Notes: generated from the sequence alone by a model not told the origin. DNA of 57,143 bases from an uncultured Lewinella sp. (GCA_913057785.1 CAJXPD010000025.1:1-57143); one strand, 5' to 3'. Shown: positions 17,299 through 26,292, numbered from the stretch's first letter. Numbers and translations: made by a program.

Positions 17299-18045
17299 TT
17301 ACAATTGTGTTAATCCTCCGTCCACAGCTAAATCTATTCCTGCGATGTAGGCAGAGTCGTCCGAAGCTAGAAACAAGGCGGCTTTGGCAATTTCGTCAGC
17401 GCTGCCAATCCGCTTCATGGGGTTTTCTGCAGCAAAACCTGCCTTGGCTGCTGGTATGGCTTCTGCAGGGATCCCCACTTTTTCCATGATCGGTGTGTCA
17501 ATAGGGCCAGGAGAAATGCCATTGACGCGAATGCCTTTAGGGAGTAGATCACCCGATAGCGTTCTTGCCAGGCTTCTTGCGGCGGCTTTGGTCGCACCAT
17601 ACACACTCATATTAGGCGACCCAATCTGGCCAGCAGCTGAGGTGGTGATGATAATGGAACCGCCTTCTCCCATTAACGAGGCAGCATGTTGGACATTAAA
17701 AAATAGGCCCTTGAAATTGGTGTTGGATAGCTCATCAAAGCGCGCTTCAGTGACGACTTCCATGGGCTCAAATTTCGCGATGCCGGCGTTTAGAAATAAG
17801 ATATCGATCCTCCCATACCGATCCTTTATAGCTGAATATAGCTGATTAATGTCTGCTAGATTTGAGGTATCGGAGGTAATGCCAATGGCATTTTCCCCAA
17901 TTTCAACAGCAGCGCTTTCTACCACTTCCTTTCGTCTTCCAGTAATAATAACTTTGGCTCCTTCCTTATGAAAAAGTTTGGCGGTGGCGAGTCCAATGCC
18001 ACTGTTTCCGCCGGTAATGACTGCGATTTTGTTTTCGAGTTTCAT
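17299..18045 (-). CDS. SDR family oxidoreductase (3-oxoacyl-ACP reductase/glucose dehydrogenase-like)
   Basis: A 248-residue classical SDR. It has TGGNSGIG (residues 11-18), LNAGIA, TTSAAG with the catalytic Ser, the YxxxK motif in VYGATKAAARS, PGPIDTP and the end AYIAGIDLAVDGGLTQL. Classical SDRs oxidise or reduce alcohols and ketones with NAD(P)H; the residue after the second strand (TGRRKE) suggests NADP(H) preference, but this is weak evidence. The start is the ATG at 18045, 33 bp downstream of a good promoter. It is divergent from an HxlR gene, a common arrangement in which the regulator responds to reactive electrophiles or quinones. Confidence 0.92.
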   Translation of the reverse strand: MKLENKIAVITGGNSGIGLATAKLFHKEGAKVIITGRRKEVVESAAVEIGENAIGITSDTSNLADINQLYSAIKDRYGRIDILFLNAGIAKFEPMEVVTEARFDELSNTNFKGLFFNVQHAASLMGEGGSIIITTSAAGQIGSPNMSVYGATKAAARSLARTLSGDLLPKGIRVNGISPGPIDTPIMEKVGIPAEAIPAAKAGFAAENPMKRIGSADEIAKAALFLASDDSAYIAGIDLAVDGGLTQL

Positions 18046-18077
18046 CTAAAGTTTCTTTGATAATTTATTCGATATCA

Positions 18078-18109
18078 CAAATCTATCGCGTATGTTTATA
18101 CCAGTCAAA
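18078..18109 (-). promoter_or_regulatory. Promoter of the SDR/NTF2-like operon
   Basis: On the minus strand TTTG (18106-18109) is followed after 20 bases by TAGATTTG (18078-18085), a full match to the Bacteroidota -33/-7 consensus. The leader to the ATG at 18045 is about 25-30 bases. Confidence 0.65.
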
Positions 18110-18138
18110 AATTGGGGTACGCACAAAAAAGTTCGTTA

Positions 18139-18507
18139 ATGAGAAAATCAAATTCTACCAATCTTGAAAACGAGAAACGCTTAGAAGATACTTGTGGGTT
18201 AACCTATGCTATGATCTTGATGAAAGGCCGATGGACCATCAACGTAATGTGGCGGATTCACAACGGGGCCAATCGTTATGGCCTGCTCAAAAAGGAAATT
18301 GAGGGCATCTCGGAGAAGATGCTGACTCAGCGCCTAAGAGATTTGGAAGAGATGGGCTTAGTGATCCGGAAAGATTTTCAAACTGTCCCTCCACATGTGG
18401 AATATCATTTGTCGTCAGCCGGAGAAGCCTTCGTGCCAGTCATTATTGCCTTGTGTGAATGGGGAGACAAGGTCCGTCCAGTCACTAAAACTCTGATTGC
18501 CAGATGA
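18139..18507 (+). CDS. HxlR family transcriptional regulator
   Basis: A 122-residue winged-helix regulator of the MarR/HxlR group. The core is typical: DTCGLTYAMILMKGRWTINV with the conserved Cys at about residue 21 (in some HxlR proteins a redox sensor), then GISEKMLTQRLRDLEEMGLV (recognition helix region) and the wing VPPHVEYHLSSAGEA. The start is the ATG at 18139; nine codons upstream of it in the same frame lack support. It is divergent from the SDR gene with 93 bp between the starts, so it likely controls that operon and itself. The N-terminal Cys makes an electrophile or thiol-stress signal plausible. Confidence 0.92.
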   Translation: MRKSNSTNLENEKRLEDTCGLTYAMILMKGRWTINVMWRIHNGANRYGLLKKEIEGISEKMLTQRLRDLEEMGLVIRKDFQTVPPHVEYHLSSAGEAFVPVIIALCEWGDKVRPVTKTLIAR

Positions 18508-18554
18508 TGGAAGACAAGTTTATCGCATATAGATAGGGTATCTTTAGTTCTACC

Positions 18555-18989
18555 TTAACGGCTATCTTGGGTTTCCTTCTTTTCCATAATGACGTAATCA
18601 ATTTCCCCTCTAGCAAAATAGCGACCTGTCTTTTCTAGTCCAAATCGTTCGTAGTAAGCGGCTTTGTTGATCCTGGCATTGCACCAAATCTTCTTGATCT
18701 TCATTGATTTGAGTGCTTCGATGAGAAAGGAGAGGAGGTGGCTCCCATAGCCCTTCCCTTGCTCTGTCTGAAGAGTGGCGAATTTTCTAAACTGAGCGGA
18801 ATCTCCACTTACGAAAGCCGAAACAATCGAGACCAATTGACCTTTGACAAATAGACCATAATGCAACCCTTGCTCATCCTGGTCTATTTTGACGTAGTCG
18901 ATGGGTTTATCGGGCCACATTACGGCTTGTCGCAATGGCCAAGTCGATTCGGCTGGAATCTCCCGAATCTGTACACTATTATCTTTCAT
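18555..18989 (-). CDS. GNAT family N-acetyltransferase
   Basis: A 144-residue acetyltransferase. The acetyl-CoA motif A region is visible as FRKFATLQTEQGKGYGSHLLSFLIEAL (the Q/RxxGxG/A pattern is QGKGYG at about residues 79-84), followed by IWCNARINKAAYYERFGLEKTG. It is a small, single-domain GNAT with unknown acceptor. The start is the ATG at 18989, only 10 bp after the stop of the exported oxidoreductase gene, so it is co-transcribed with it although no functional link is evident. It faces the HxlR gene convergently. Confidence 0.88.
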   Translation of the reverse strand: MKDNSVQIREIPAESTWPLRQAVMWPDKPIDYVKIDQDEQGLHYGLFVKGQLVSIVSAFVSGDSAQFRKFATLQTEQGKGYGSHLLSFLIEALKSMKIKKIWCNARINKAAYYERFGLEKTGRYFARGEIDYVIMEKKETQDSR

Positions 18990-18999
18990 TCGAGTAACC

Positions 19000-20112
19000 T
19001 TACTTCATCTTGATAACCTTACCTTTCTTGGCACTCTTTTTCGCAGCATCCAAGATTTCCACCACTATCAAGTTATTTTCTAGAGAGGAAAGGGCGAAAG
19101 GAGGAGGTTGAATCCTACCTTGAATGACAGCAGCGAGGTAGGCAAACGGATCATTGACGGGGTCTTTTCGCTCTTCCAATGATTCGCGAGTCTCCTTGGC
19201 TTTTTCGGTGGGGCGAGATCGCATCTGGCTACGATTCTCTGCAATGATATAGCCCTCCTTGCCATATATTTCGGTATCCTTACGCGAATAAGGCCAATTC
19301 CAAGATGCCTGGATAATGCCTTGGGCCTCTGGGTAAGTCAACACGATTGTCGCTTCGTCGTCTACCTTGGGGTAGACGTTAGGTTTGATGGTCTGGAGGG
19401 TAGCCGAGACACTCGAAGGTCTCTGTCCTTTCATCAACCAGGCCATGAGATTGGCGCCATAGCAGCCGAAGTCAGTGACGGCCCCACCGCCATTCAAGAC
19501 TGGATCCGTGAGCCAATCAAGGAATTCTTGGTTTACCCCGATCTCTTTAGGGCCTTGATGCCCATCGTGGATCACCATCTTGCGAATCGGGCCAATGTGT
19601 TGTTTTTCATGCACTAGCTCATAGGCTTTATGGTTAGTGGCATACCAGGTAGTTTCGTAATTGGTGAGTAGTTGCACCTGGTGTTGTCTAGCCAGAGCGG
19701 CCATTTTTTTGGCATGTTTGCTATTGACTGCTAAAGGCTTCTCCACCATGATATGGATACCACGCGGGGCGCAGATTTCTACAGTTTCCAAGTGTTCGAA
19801 AGTGCTGTTAAAAGCGGTGACCGCTTCTGGCTTTGTTTTGTCCAACATTTCTTCCATAGATGGGAAGACGATGTCCATTGAAAAACCATGCTGTTTAGCG
19901 AAGCGTTCGGCCAGGTCTCGATTGGGTTCGGCGATGCCGACGATCTCTATATCTCCTCGATCCTCCCGGCCAAGTATCCAATGTACATGGGTATGTGTAA
20001 GACCAGCTACTCCGATTCTGAGGGGCGGTTGATTGGTTTTACTTTGACCATATCCAAATAAGGTCATCAGGCCGCTTATGACACTAAGCAGGAGAGTTTT
20101 AGGTTTCAACAT
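19000..20112 (-). CDS. Exported Gfo/Idh/MocA family oxidoreductase
   Basis: A 370-residue protein. Residues 1-22 form a signal peptide (LLLSVISGLMTLFGYGQS). The Rossmann domain begins LRIGVAGLTHTHVHWILG (about 31-48) and holds the conserved EKP motif (IMVEKPLAVNSKHA), followed by the C-terminal GFO_IDH_MocA domain with GGGAVTDFGCYGANLM. Members oxidise or reduce sugars and sugar derivatives with bound NAD(P). A periplasmic form with a Sec signal is common in Bacteroidota and Planctomycetes, where the cofactor is thought to be tightly held or exported with the protein. It lies 33 bp after the sulfatase gene, so both may act on the same sulfated or modified glycan. Confidence 0.92.
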   Translation of the reverse strand: MLKPKTLLLSVISGLMTLFGYGQSKTNQPPLRIGVAGLTHTHVHWILGREDRGDIEIVGIAEPNRDLAERFAKQHGFSMDIVFPSMEEMLDKTKPEAVTAFNSTFEHLETVEICAPRGIHIMVEKPLAVNSKHAKKMAALARQHQVQLLTNYETTWYATNHKAYELVHEKQHIGPIRKMVIHDGHQGPKEIGVNQEFLDWLTDPVLNGGGAVTDFGCYGANLMAWLMKGQRPSSVSATLQTIKPNVYPKVDDEATIVLTYPEAQGIIQASWNWPYSRKDTEIYGKEGYIIAENRSQMRSRPTEKAKETRESLEERKDPVNDPFAYLAAVIQGRIQPPPFALSSLENNLIVVEILDAAKKSAKKGKVIKMK

Positions 20113-20145
20113 TTATAACAGGTTTGAGTGATAGGTTGCCAAGGT

Positions 20146-21543
20146 TTATTCCTTCCGATGGTAACCTTTTATTTTATAATATTCTTTCCGTTGAAGGAGG
20201 CCCATGAAACTAGGTTCTATCATCCCATTCAACCAGATTTCCTGTCTCTTGCTGGATTTTTTGATTAGTTTCTTCTTTCGATCCGCCAGGTTGTTTTCCT
20301 CACTAATATCCTCATTCAGGTCATAAACATGGTGACCTTCCTTTGGCTCGGTGATGACCTTTAGACCAGAATTGCCTTCATGAGCAATATACCAATTTTG
20401 ATCAAACTTCCGCCAGAACAAATATTCATGTGGAGCAGCTTTGTTTAGGCCCTTTAAGAAAGGAATTAAATTGACTCCGTCATATGGATGACTATCTCTA
20501 ATTGGAGCATTTGCTTCTGAGACTGCCGTTGCGAAGATGTCCAGAGAAATAACTGCTTTGTCATAGCTCTGACCAGCTGGGATTTGCCCCGGCCATTGTA
20601 CTGCAAATGGTACTCTTACGCCCCCTTCAAATAGACTGCCTTTTCCTTCCCTTAGTGGCCCATTGTCTGAACCATTTTTCTTTTCCGGCCCACCATTATC
20701 AGAGAGGAAAAATACTATCGTATTATCTGCAATGCCCAATGCTTCTAAGGCATCTAGTAACTGCCCTACTCCATCATCTACGGCACTCACCATGGCAGCA
20801 TAGGTCCGCCTTTTCTTATTTTTTATGTGTTGGAAACGATCCAGGTATTTTTGCGTGGCCTGCAAGGGGCCATGTGGGGCATTGTAAGCCAGATAGAGGA
20901 AGAACGGATTGTCCGGATTACGTTGAACAAATTTAACAGCTTCACGAGAGAGGGCATCCGTGAGGTAAGCTTTTTCATCAACCCGCGTATAGTCGCTCAT
21001 TAATTTGGTGCGATAACCGTCATTCTGTTTTTCAATATCATTGATATCCCAGAGGACCCATTCTTCCGGAAAGTACCGATGTCCACCACTTAGGAAGCCA
21101 TAGAATTCATCAAAACCCCGCTTGAGCGGGTGCAGGGTCGGGTGGGCGCCCAGGTGCCATTTGCCAATGGCCATACTTTGATAATCCACCTTTCCCAGAA
21201 CCTTAGCTAGCGTTTGTTCGGATAATGGTAGCCCCATAGTACTATCTTCGGGCGCTAAAACTGGGTTTCGGCCAAAACCAAAACGATCTTGGTATCTGCC
21301 AGTGATCAAACCTGCTCGACTCGGACCGCAGACCGGATAGCTGACATATCCTTTAGTGAATATCGTTCCATTTTTGGCAATTCGATCAAGGTTGGGCGTG
21401 GGAATATCTTTACAGCCGTTGAAGCCAACATCCCCATAGCCCTGATCATCGGTAAGGATGATGATGACGTTAGGTTTCTGTTGTGGTTGAGCTGATAGAA
21501 TGCTACTGAGCGATAAGCAAAGGATTAGAAAGGGTAAACGCAT
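20146..21543 (-). CDS. Exported sulfatase (S1 family)
   Basis: A 465-residue type I sulfatase with a signal peptide (residues 1-18, FLILCLSLSSILSAQ). The active-site Cys72, to be turned into formylglycine, is in PVCGPSRAGLITGRYQ. The calcium site begins LTDDQGYGD (31-38), and the second metal part is FFLSDNGGPEKKNGSDNGP. It removes sulfate esters from a carbohydrate or aryl substrate in the periplasm or on the surface; marine Bacteroidota use such enzymes on algal sulfated polysaccharides. The start is the ATG at 21543 (MRLPFLIL) rather than the earlier start in the same frame, which would spoil the signal peptide. It needs a formylglycine-generating enzyme, not present in this window. Confidence 0.94.
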   Translation of the reverse strand: MRLPFLILCLSLSSILSAQPQQKPNVIIILTDDQGYGDVGFNGCKDIPTPNLDRIAKNGTIFTKGYVSYPVCGPSRAGLITGRYQDRFGFGRNPVLAPEDSTMGLPLSEQTLAKVLGKVDYQSMAIGKWHLGAHPTLHPLKRGFDEFYGFLSGGHRYFPEEWVLWDINDIEKQNDGYRTKLMSDYTRVDEKAYLTDALSREAVKFVQRNPDNPFFLYLAYNAPHGPLQATQKYLDRFQHIKNKKRRTYAAMVSAVDDGVGQLLDALEALGIADNTIVFFLSDNGGPEKKNGSDNGPLREGKGSLFEGGVRVPFAVQWPGQIPAGQSYDKAVISLDIFATAVSEANAPIRDSHPYDGVNLIPFLKGLNKAAPHEYLFWRKFDQNWYIAHEGNSGLKVITEPKEGHHVYDLNEDISEENNLADRKKKLIKKSSKRQEIWLNGMIEPSFMGLLQRKEYYKIKGYHRKE

Positions 21544-21607
21544 AAAATTCTTTTGGAGGCAAGCTAACATAATCCACAGGGGGATGCGGACCAGTTCTCG
21601 TCATATT

Positions 21608-21641
21608 GCTGGTGTAAATTCTGCTTTTCATCAACACCAGC
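21608..21641 (-). terminator. Hairpin between the membrane protein gene and the sulfatase gene
   Basis: GCTGGTGT (21608-21615) pairs perfectly with ACACCAGC (21634-21641) around an 18-base loop. It lies 55 bases after the stop of the minus-strand gene at 21696 and may end its transcript. Confidence 0.5.
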
Positions 21642-21695
21642 TATTTCCACTCAACAAAAAGATGCTTGCTGTTTTAGGTCCCTAAGAGACTAGCT

Positions 21696-22328
21696 TTACC
21701 TTCGAAATAGTCTCTCTTTACGTTTGAGTTCAAGCCGTTCTGATGTGTCAGTTGATGTCTCTGAGCCCTCCTGTCCTGCTGAGCTGTGTTCGAATAACTC
21801 GGTGAGAAATCGGCGAACCTTCTTAGTACTAGTTTTTATCTGATAGCGCAATACGAAGAATAGAATTCCAAAAATCAAGAAGAAATGCCCTACAATTAGC
21901 AAAGGCATCCAAACTGGAGTCTCTCCCAAATCGACGGTAAGCACTACGCCTAGCACCACCGTATAAACCAACAACATGAGCCCACTGATCGCCTTTAAGG
22001 TGAATTCTGGATAGCCAATGTGGGTAGTCACTTCTGTATGTCGAAGATCCGACTTGAGTGTCCCCGTAATTCTAGCCATCTCGTTGTTTGATTCGAAAGC
22101 TCTTCTCCTTCGTTTGAGTTTGAAGCCACTGGTGGTGATGGATCCCTTGTAGGGTTTTAATCTCGGATTGAGGCTTTCAAAGAATTGAGGCCCCGTATCC
22201 TCATCGATGTTGTCTTTCAGAAGGCTCAAGAAGGCAGTCTTATCCAAATCTGTGGTTAGGGAAAACTCATTCTCGAGTTTTAACCGTTTGATAATGCGTT
22301 GATACGTGGTTGGGGCACTTGGTCTCAT
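21696..22328 (-). CDS. Hypothetical protein with two membrane helices
   Basis: A 210-residue protein that I do not recognise. Residues 1-95 are soluble, with a basic stretch (FKLKRRRRAFE, about 69-79). Two hydrophobic helices follow at about 110-130 and 139-160 with a short loop. The tail is charged and low in complexity (SAGQEGSETSTDTSE, then a run of Arg/Lys). The topology suggests an inner-membrane protein with both ends in the cytoplasm. The start is the ATG at 22328. It stands alone between the sulfatase group and maeB, on the opposite strand to maeB, with 233 bp between the two starts. Confidence 0.7.
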   Translation of the reverse strand: MRPSAPTTYQRIIKRLKLENEFSLTTDLDKTAFLSLLKDNIDEDTGPQFFESLNPRLKPYKGSITTSGFKLKRRRRAFESNNEMARITGTLKSDLRHTEVTTHIGYPEFTLKAISGLMLLVYTVVLGVVLTVDLGETPVWMPLLIVGHFFLIFGILFFVLRYQIKTSTKKVRRFLTELFEHSSAGQEGSETSTDTSERLELKRKERLFRR

Positions 22329-22474
22329 TGGTTGAAGTATGGGTTTGTCTATGGATGTATGTTTAAAGATATAAATGTCCTTGGAATCGGTCGAATTTCT
22401 TCGAGAAATGAGGCTTTGTACTTGACGAAGGAGTGTAGAGGTGGTAGTACTGCGACAGAATAAAGCGAAAGATA

Positions 22475-22505
22475 TTGTCGATACTAGGGAATTTTATCAA
22501 CTTTG
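22475..22505 (+). promoter_or_regulatory. Candidate maeB promoter
   Basis: TTG (22475-22477), then 20 bases, then CAACTTTG (22498-22505), one mismatch from TAnnTTTG. The spacing agrees with the consensus and the ATG is 57 bases downstream. Confidence 0.45.
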
Positions 22506-22561
22506 CGCCCGCAAAAACGTAATGAATTAAAACCCTTAAGAATAAAACCTGTCAATCGTTT

Positions 22562-24853
22562 ATGGACAAGAATTCATTGAAAGAGGAAGCCCTATTTTAC
22601 CACGCTACTGGGCGACCCGGAAAGATCGAAGTTATTCCTACTACCCAGACGGCAAATCAACGAGATTTATCGTTAGCCTACTCTCCAGGTGTTGCAGAGC
22701 CTTGTCTGGCTATTGCCAAAGAAACCAGTGATGTATATCGCTATACCGCCAAGGGTAATTTGGTGGCCGTCATTAGCAATGGAACGGCAGTGCTGGGATT
22801 AGGAGACATCGGTGCTGAAGCGAGTAAACCGGTGATGGAAGGGAAGGGACTTCTCTTCAAAATCTATGCAGATATTGACTGTTTTGATTTGGAATTGGGT
22901 ACCAAAAATGTTGAAGATTTCATCAAGACGGTGAAGATTTTGGAGCCCACCTTCGGTGGCGTAAACTTAGAGGATATTTCCGCTCCAGATTGCTTTGAAA
23001 TTGAGGAGCGCTTGAAGGAGGAGTTGAACATCCCGGTAATGCATGATGATCAGCATGGCACGGCCATCATTAGTGGTGCTGCCTTATTGAATGCATTGGA
23101 ACTGGTGGATAAGGAGATCGATAAGGTCAAGATTATTGTAAATGGTGCGGGCGCATCGGCGATATCCTGCACAAGGATCTATGTTTCTCTTGGGGCGAAA
23201 AAGGAAAACATTTACATGTACGATAGTAAAGGTTTGATTCACCCCGATAGAGACAACCTGACGGGTAAGAAGCCGGAATTCGTTAATGGAAATGTTCCTG
23301 CTGATACGAGCTTGGCTCAAAGCCTAGAAGGAGCAGATGTGTTCATCGGCTTGTCTAGAGGAAATGTTTTAAGCAAGGAGATGGTGAGCAAAATGGCAAA
23401 AGATTGTATCATTTTTGCCATGGCCAACCCTACGCCAGAAATCAGCTATGAAGATGCAAAAGAGGCACGACCTGATTGCATTATGGCCACGGGGCGCTCC
23501 GATTATCCTAACCAAGTAAATAATGTACTCGGTTTTCCTTTCATCTTCCGGGGCGCATTAGATGTACGAGCTTCAGAAATCAATGAGGAGATGAAATTGG
23601 GGGCTATTTATGCACTGGCCGAGTTGGCGAAAAAACCGGTTCCTGATATTGTGAATATGGCTTACAATACGGAGAATCTAAGATTCGGACGAGACTATAT
23701 CATCCCTAAGCCAGTGGATCCTCGACTAATTACCACCGTAGCACCTGCCGTAGCTAAAGCTGCCATGGATAGTGGCGTGGCAAAGGCGCCGATTCAGGAT
23801 TGGGACAAGTACATCTTGGAACTCTCCATGCGTTTGGGCAAGGATCGAACGCTGACCAATGTTATTGAAACCAAGGCGCGCCAATCGCTGCAACGTGTCG
23901 TGTTTGCAGATGCTGAAAATAGCTCTGTACTGAAAGCTGCGCAGGTAGTGGTGGAAGAAAAGATTGCACATCCCATTTTGCTAGGTACCAGAGAAAAAGT
24001 GGAAGATATGATGGCTCAACTAGACATTCGTTTAGATGGGGTGCGAATCATTGATCCCAAAAAGCCTTTGGATGAAGACGAAAAAGCTACCATGCAAGAC
24101 TACGTGAATCGCTTTTACGAAAAACGCAAACGTAAAGGTATTACCGCGGTGGATGCGGCCAATGCGATGCGTGGCCGAAGTCACTATGGTGCCATGATGG
24201 TGGAGACGGGAGCAGCTGATGCTATGATTGGCGGATTGACGAATAAATATCCAAGTACGATTCGTCCGGCCTTACAGATTATCGGTTCTAGGGAAGGCGT
24301 GAACAAGGTGGCGAGCATTCACATCTTCATGACGCGATTTGGTCCTTTGTTTATTGCTGATACGACGATCAATCACCACTTGAGTTCGGAGGATATAGCA
24401 GATATTACTGAGTTAGTGGTGGAGCAGGTGAAGACATTCAATATTGAGCCTAAGGTGGCGCTGGTTACTTACTCCAACTTTGGTTCTGTTCCCAATGGAG
24501 AGTCTGCTTTGCTAATGCGAAAAGCGACACAGATTCTTCATGACCGTCACCCAGATCTAATCGTGGATGGAGAGATGCAGGCGCACATGGCCTTCAATGA
24601 AGATTTGTTGAAAGAGTTATATCCTTTTTCCAAACTGGCTGGCCATAGAGCCAATACCCTGATCTTCCCCAATCTATCTTCTGCTAACATAGCCTACAAC
24701 CTATTAGGTAATGTTTCGGAGATGGATATGATTGGGCCGATCTTATTGGGATTGAAAAAACCAGTACACATCTTACAGCTGGGAGCTTCCGTTCGCCAGA
24801 TTGTGGATATGGTAGGTATTGCTGCGGTACATGCGCAAGAAAGTAAGAAGTAG
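22562..24853 (+). CDS. maeB: NADP-dependent malic enzyme with phosphotransacetylase-like C-terminus
   Basis: A 763-residue MaeB-type malic enzyme, which turns malate + NADP+ into pyruvate + CO2 + NADPH. The malic N-terminal domain has [12 protein letters not shown] (residues about 32-43) and [12 protein letters not shown] (about 160-171). The NAD-binding domain has [13 protein letters not shown] (about 191-203). From about 430 to the end there is a phosphotransacetylase-like domain ([22 protein letters not shown]), usually catalytically inactive and thought to be a regulatory acetyl-CoA-sensing part. The length is normal for the hybrid type. The start is the ATG at 22562. It is monocistronic. 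Together with PEPCK and PEPC it controls carbon flow at the C3/C4 node. Confidence 0.96.
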   Translation: MDKNSLKEEALFYHATGRPGKIEVIPTTQTANQRDLSLAYSPGVAEPCLAIAKETSDVYRYTAKGNLVAVISNGTAVLGLGDIGAEASKPVMEGKGLLFKIYADIDCFDLELGTKNVEDFIKTVKILEPTFGGVNLEDISAPDCFEIEERLKEELNIPVMHDDQHGTAIISGAALLNALELVDKEIDKVKIIVNGAGASAISCTRIYVSLGAKKENIYMYDSKGLIHPDRDNLTGKKPEFVNGNVPADTSLAQSLEGADVFIGLSRGNVLSKEMVSKMAKDCIIFAMANPTPEISYEDAKEARPDCIMATGRSDYPNQVNNVLGFPFIFRGALDVRASEINEEMKLGAIYALAELAKKPVPDIVNMAYNTENLRFGRDYIIPKPVDPRLITTVAPAVAKAAMDSGVAKAPIQDWDKYILELSMRLGKDRTLTNVIETKARQSLQRVVFADAENSSVLKAAQVVVEEKIAHPILLGTREKVEDMMAQLDIRLDGVRIIDPKKPLDEDEKATMQDYVNRFYEKRKRKGITAVDAANAMRGRSHYGAMMVETGAADAMIGGLTNKYPSTIRPALQIIGSREGVNKVASIHIFMTRFGPLFIADTTINHHLSSEDIADITELVVEQVKTFNIEPKVALVTYSNFGSVPNGESALLMRKATQILHDRHPDLIVDGEMQAHMAFNEDLLKELYPFSKLAGHRANTLIFPNLSSANIAYNLLGNVSEMDMIGPILLGLKKPVHILQLGASVRQIVDMVGIAAVHAQESKK

Positions 24854-24865
24854 AAGAGAATATAT

Positions 24866-24928
24866 TAGAAGACAGAAGTTAGAGGGCAGATTGACAAGGT
24901 CCTCTGGCTTCTGGACTCTGGTATCTGC
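24866..24928. repeat. CAGAAG-rich imperfect inverted repeat, copy 1
   Basis: Purine-rich AGAAGACAGAAGTTAGAGG (from 24867) is followed by pyrimidine-rich CCTCTGGCTTCTGGACTCTG (from 24901), so the stretch can fold back with about 11 of 15 matches next to a 15-base loop. It lies between convergent maeB and DUF3037 genes, so it may act as a terminator. A similar, larger structure lies at 26128-26224, on the other side of the HipA/DUF3037 pair. Confidence 0.5.
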
Positions 24929-24935
24929 CATCAAA

Positions 24936-25319
24936 TCACACTACATAAAAGTCAAATAGCTCACCAAGTAAGCGCTCCGGGTTATCACATAGACCGGGAT
25001 GAGGCCGGGAACTTTGCACGATGGTACTCCGATTGGCCGTCAGCCAACGAAATCGATAGGCTTGATCTTGCTGTCCAATAGTGCCCCCTTTCGGATGTCC
25101 CGCACACACTTCCTCCCACGCTTTTAGATAAGCCTTTAGTTGATCAAGGTCCACTTCCTTAGAAAAGGCAGTGATCCTGGCATCATCAATTTTGTACTTC
25201 ATGCCCAGATACCGCTTCCGTTTGGAGAATAAGATAACTCCGATATTGAGGAACTCTTCCCGTTCTACCTTGGGGACTACCCGAATGACCGCATATTCGT
25301 AGGTTACTTTATCTGGCAT
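24936..25319 (-). CDS. DUF3037 family protein
   Basis: A 127-residue protein of the DUF3037 family: YEYAVIRVVPKVEREEFLNIGVILFSKRKRYLG at the start is diagnostic. The function is unknown. DUF3037 genes are often found next to HipA-like kinase genes, as here. The start is the ATG at 25319 (MPDKVTYEYAV), which overlaps the end of the kinase gene by 11 bp, so the two are translationally coupled; the longer open frame lies inside the kinase gene. The C-terminal half has many Arg/Trp residues (YRFRWLTANRSTIVQSSRPH), suggesting nucleic-acid or phosphate contact, but this is speculation. Confidence 0.85.
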   Translation of the reverse strand: MPDKVTYEYAVIRVVPKVEREEFLNIGVILFSKRKRYLGMKYKIDDARITAFSKEVDLDQLKAYLKAWEEVCAGHPKGGTIGQQDQAYRFRWLTANRSTIVQSSRPHPGLCDNPERLLGELFDFYVV

Positions 25320-26088
25320 CGGCGGCTTCTTTAGCGAGTAATTCAATACGAGATAACTTGGTCGTAAGGAAGGTGGTATAGGCTGCTCTCTTTTCTTCAG
25401 GAGACAAAGCACTGCCTTCTTCCATTAACCAATCTTCAGGGATGCTATCAATGATTTCTCTAATCACCCCTTCATTCAAACGGGTCTTTACCTCTGCTGC
25501 TGCTTTTTCTAATTCACTAGCTCTTGATAAGAGGACATGATCTTTAATATTGGGAAAGGATCGAGATAGATGAGATTCCCAATTCTTCCAGTTGTGATGA
25601 AAATAAAGACTCGCACCATGGTCAATCAACCACAGTTCTCGGTTCCAAATGAGCAAATTGGTATTCTTTGCTGTTCGATCAATATTGATGATCATGCTAT
25701 CCAAAAGAACAACCTTGGAGGCGGAGAGCGCGTCTGTTTCAGATACCAGTGGGTCATAGGTAATAGCGCCGGAAAGAAAATGCAATCCGAGATTTAGACC
25801 AACACTAAATTGCAAGAGATCCTGGATTTCTTGATCCGGTTCTGTTCTCCCAAAAGATTCATCCAGTTCCATGAATACTAATTCCGGGACCTTCAAGCCA
25901 ATGGCTCTTGCCAGTTCCCCGCCAATCAACTCCGCAATCAAGGCCTTCTTCCCCTGGCCCGCTCCTCGAAATTTGATCACATAGAAGAAATCATCGTCCG
26001 CTTTTACGATCGCTGGCAAAGATCCTCCTTCGCGCAGGGGCTGCAAATATTGTACGGTATTCACCGTCCGAATATCTATTTGACTCAT
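25309..26088 (-). CDS. HipA-like kinase family protein
   Basis: A 259-residue protein resembling the C-terminal kinase part of HipA. It has the N-lobe Lys in DFFYVIKFRG, the catalytic-loop pattern INIDRTAKNTNLLI (HipA type D-R-x-x-x-N) and the metal motif LWLIDHGASLYF. It lacks the N-terminal HipA subdomain, so it belongs to the short HipA-like group paired with DUF3037 rather than to classical HipBA toxin-antitoxin systems; no HipB-type DNA-binding protein is present. Ser/Thr kinase activity on a cell protein is plausible. The start is the ATG at 26088. It is coupled to DUF3037 by an 11-bp overlap. The pair is flanked by similar inverted repeats. Confidence 0.85.
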   Translation of the reverse strand: MSQIDIRTVNTVQYLQPLREGGSLPAIVKADDDFFYVIKFRGAGQGKKALIAELIGGELARAIGLKVPELVFMELDESFGRTEPDQEIQDLLQFSVGLNLGLHFLSGAITYDPLVSETDALSASKVVLLDSMIINIDRTAKNTNLLIWNRELWLIDHGASLYFHHNWKNWESHLSRSFPNIKDHVLLSRASELEKAAAEVKTRLNEGVIREIIDSIPEDWLMEEGSALSPEEKRAAYTTFLTTKLSRIELLAKEAADAR

Positions 26089-26127
26089 GAGGCAAAAGTA
26101 GGGAAATAATGGCAGTGTAAGGAGGGC

Positions 26128-26224
26128 GGATAGAAGAAGTCAGATGCTAGATGACAGATCACTGCATTGTCAGATAGAAGATACCAGATTTCTGACTACT
26201 GTCACCTGTGCTCTGTCTTCTACC
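26128..26224. repeat. CAGAAG-rich imperfect inverted repeat, copy 2
   Basis: A purine-rich arm beginning GGATAGAAGAAGTCAGATG (from about 26128) can pair with a pyrimidine-rich arm ending GCTCTGTCTTCTACCC (to about 26224), with roughly 35-base arms and several mismatches. Inside are further AGATAGAAGATACCAGA-like units. It lies upstream of the HipA-like gene and downstream of the TPR regulator gene. It is related in sequence style to copy 1 at 24866. Confidence 0.5.
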
Positions 26225-26292
26225 CTATAGCCTAGGGTTCTGTCAGTGAAGCGATCTACCTTCTGCCTTATATCCTCTGAAAACGTAATCCC

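Noticed and set aside
18046..18138. TACC-N13-GGTA as an HxlR operator
   Set aside because: Only 4-bp half-sites can be aligned, too weak in a 93-bp AT-rich region.
18508..18554. AGATA-GGG-TATCT as a terminator between the HxlR and GNAT genes
   Set aside because: A 5-bp AT-rich stem is not stable enough to claim.
25309..26088. Classical HipBA toxin-antitoxin system
   Set aside because: There is no HipB-like gene and the N-terminal HipA subdomain is missing; only a HipA-like kinase can be claimed.
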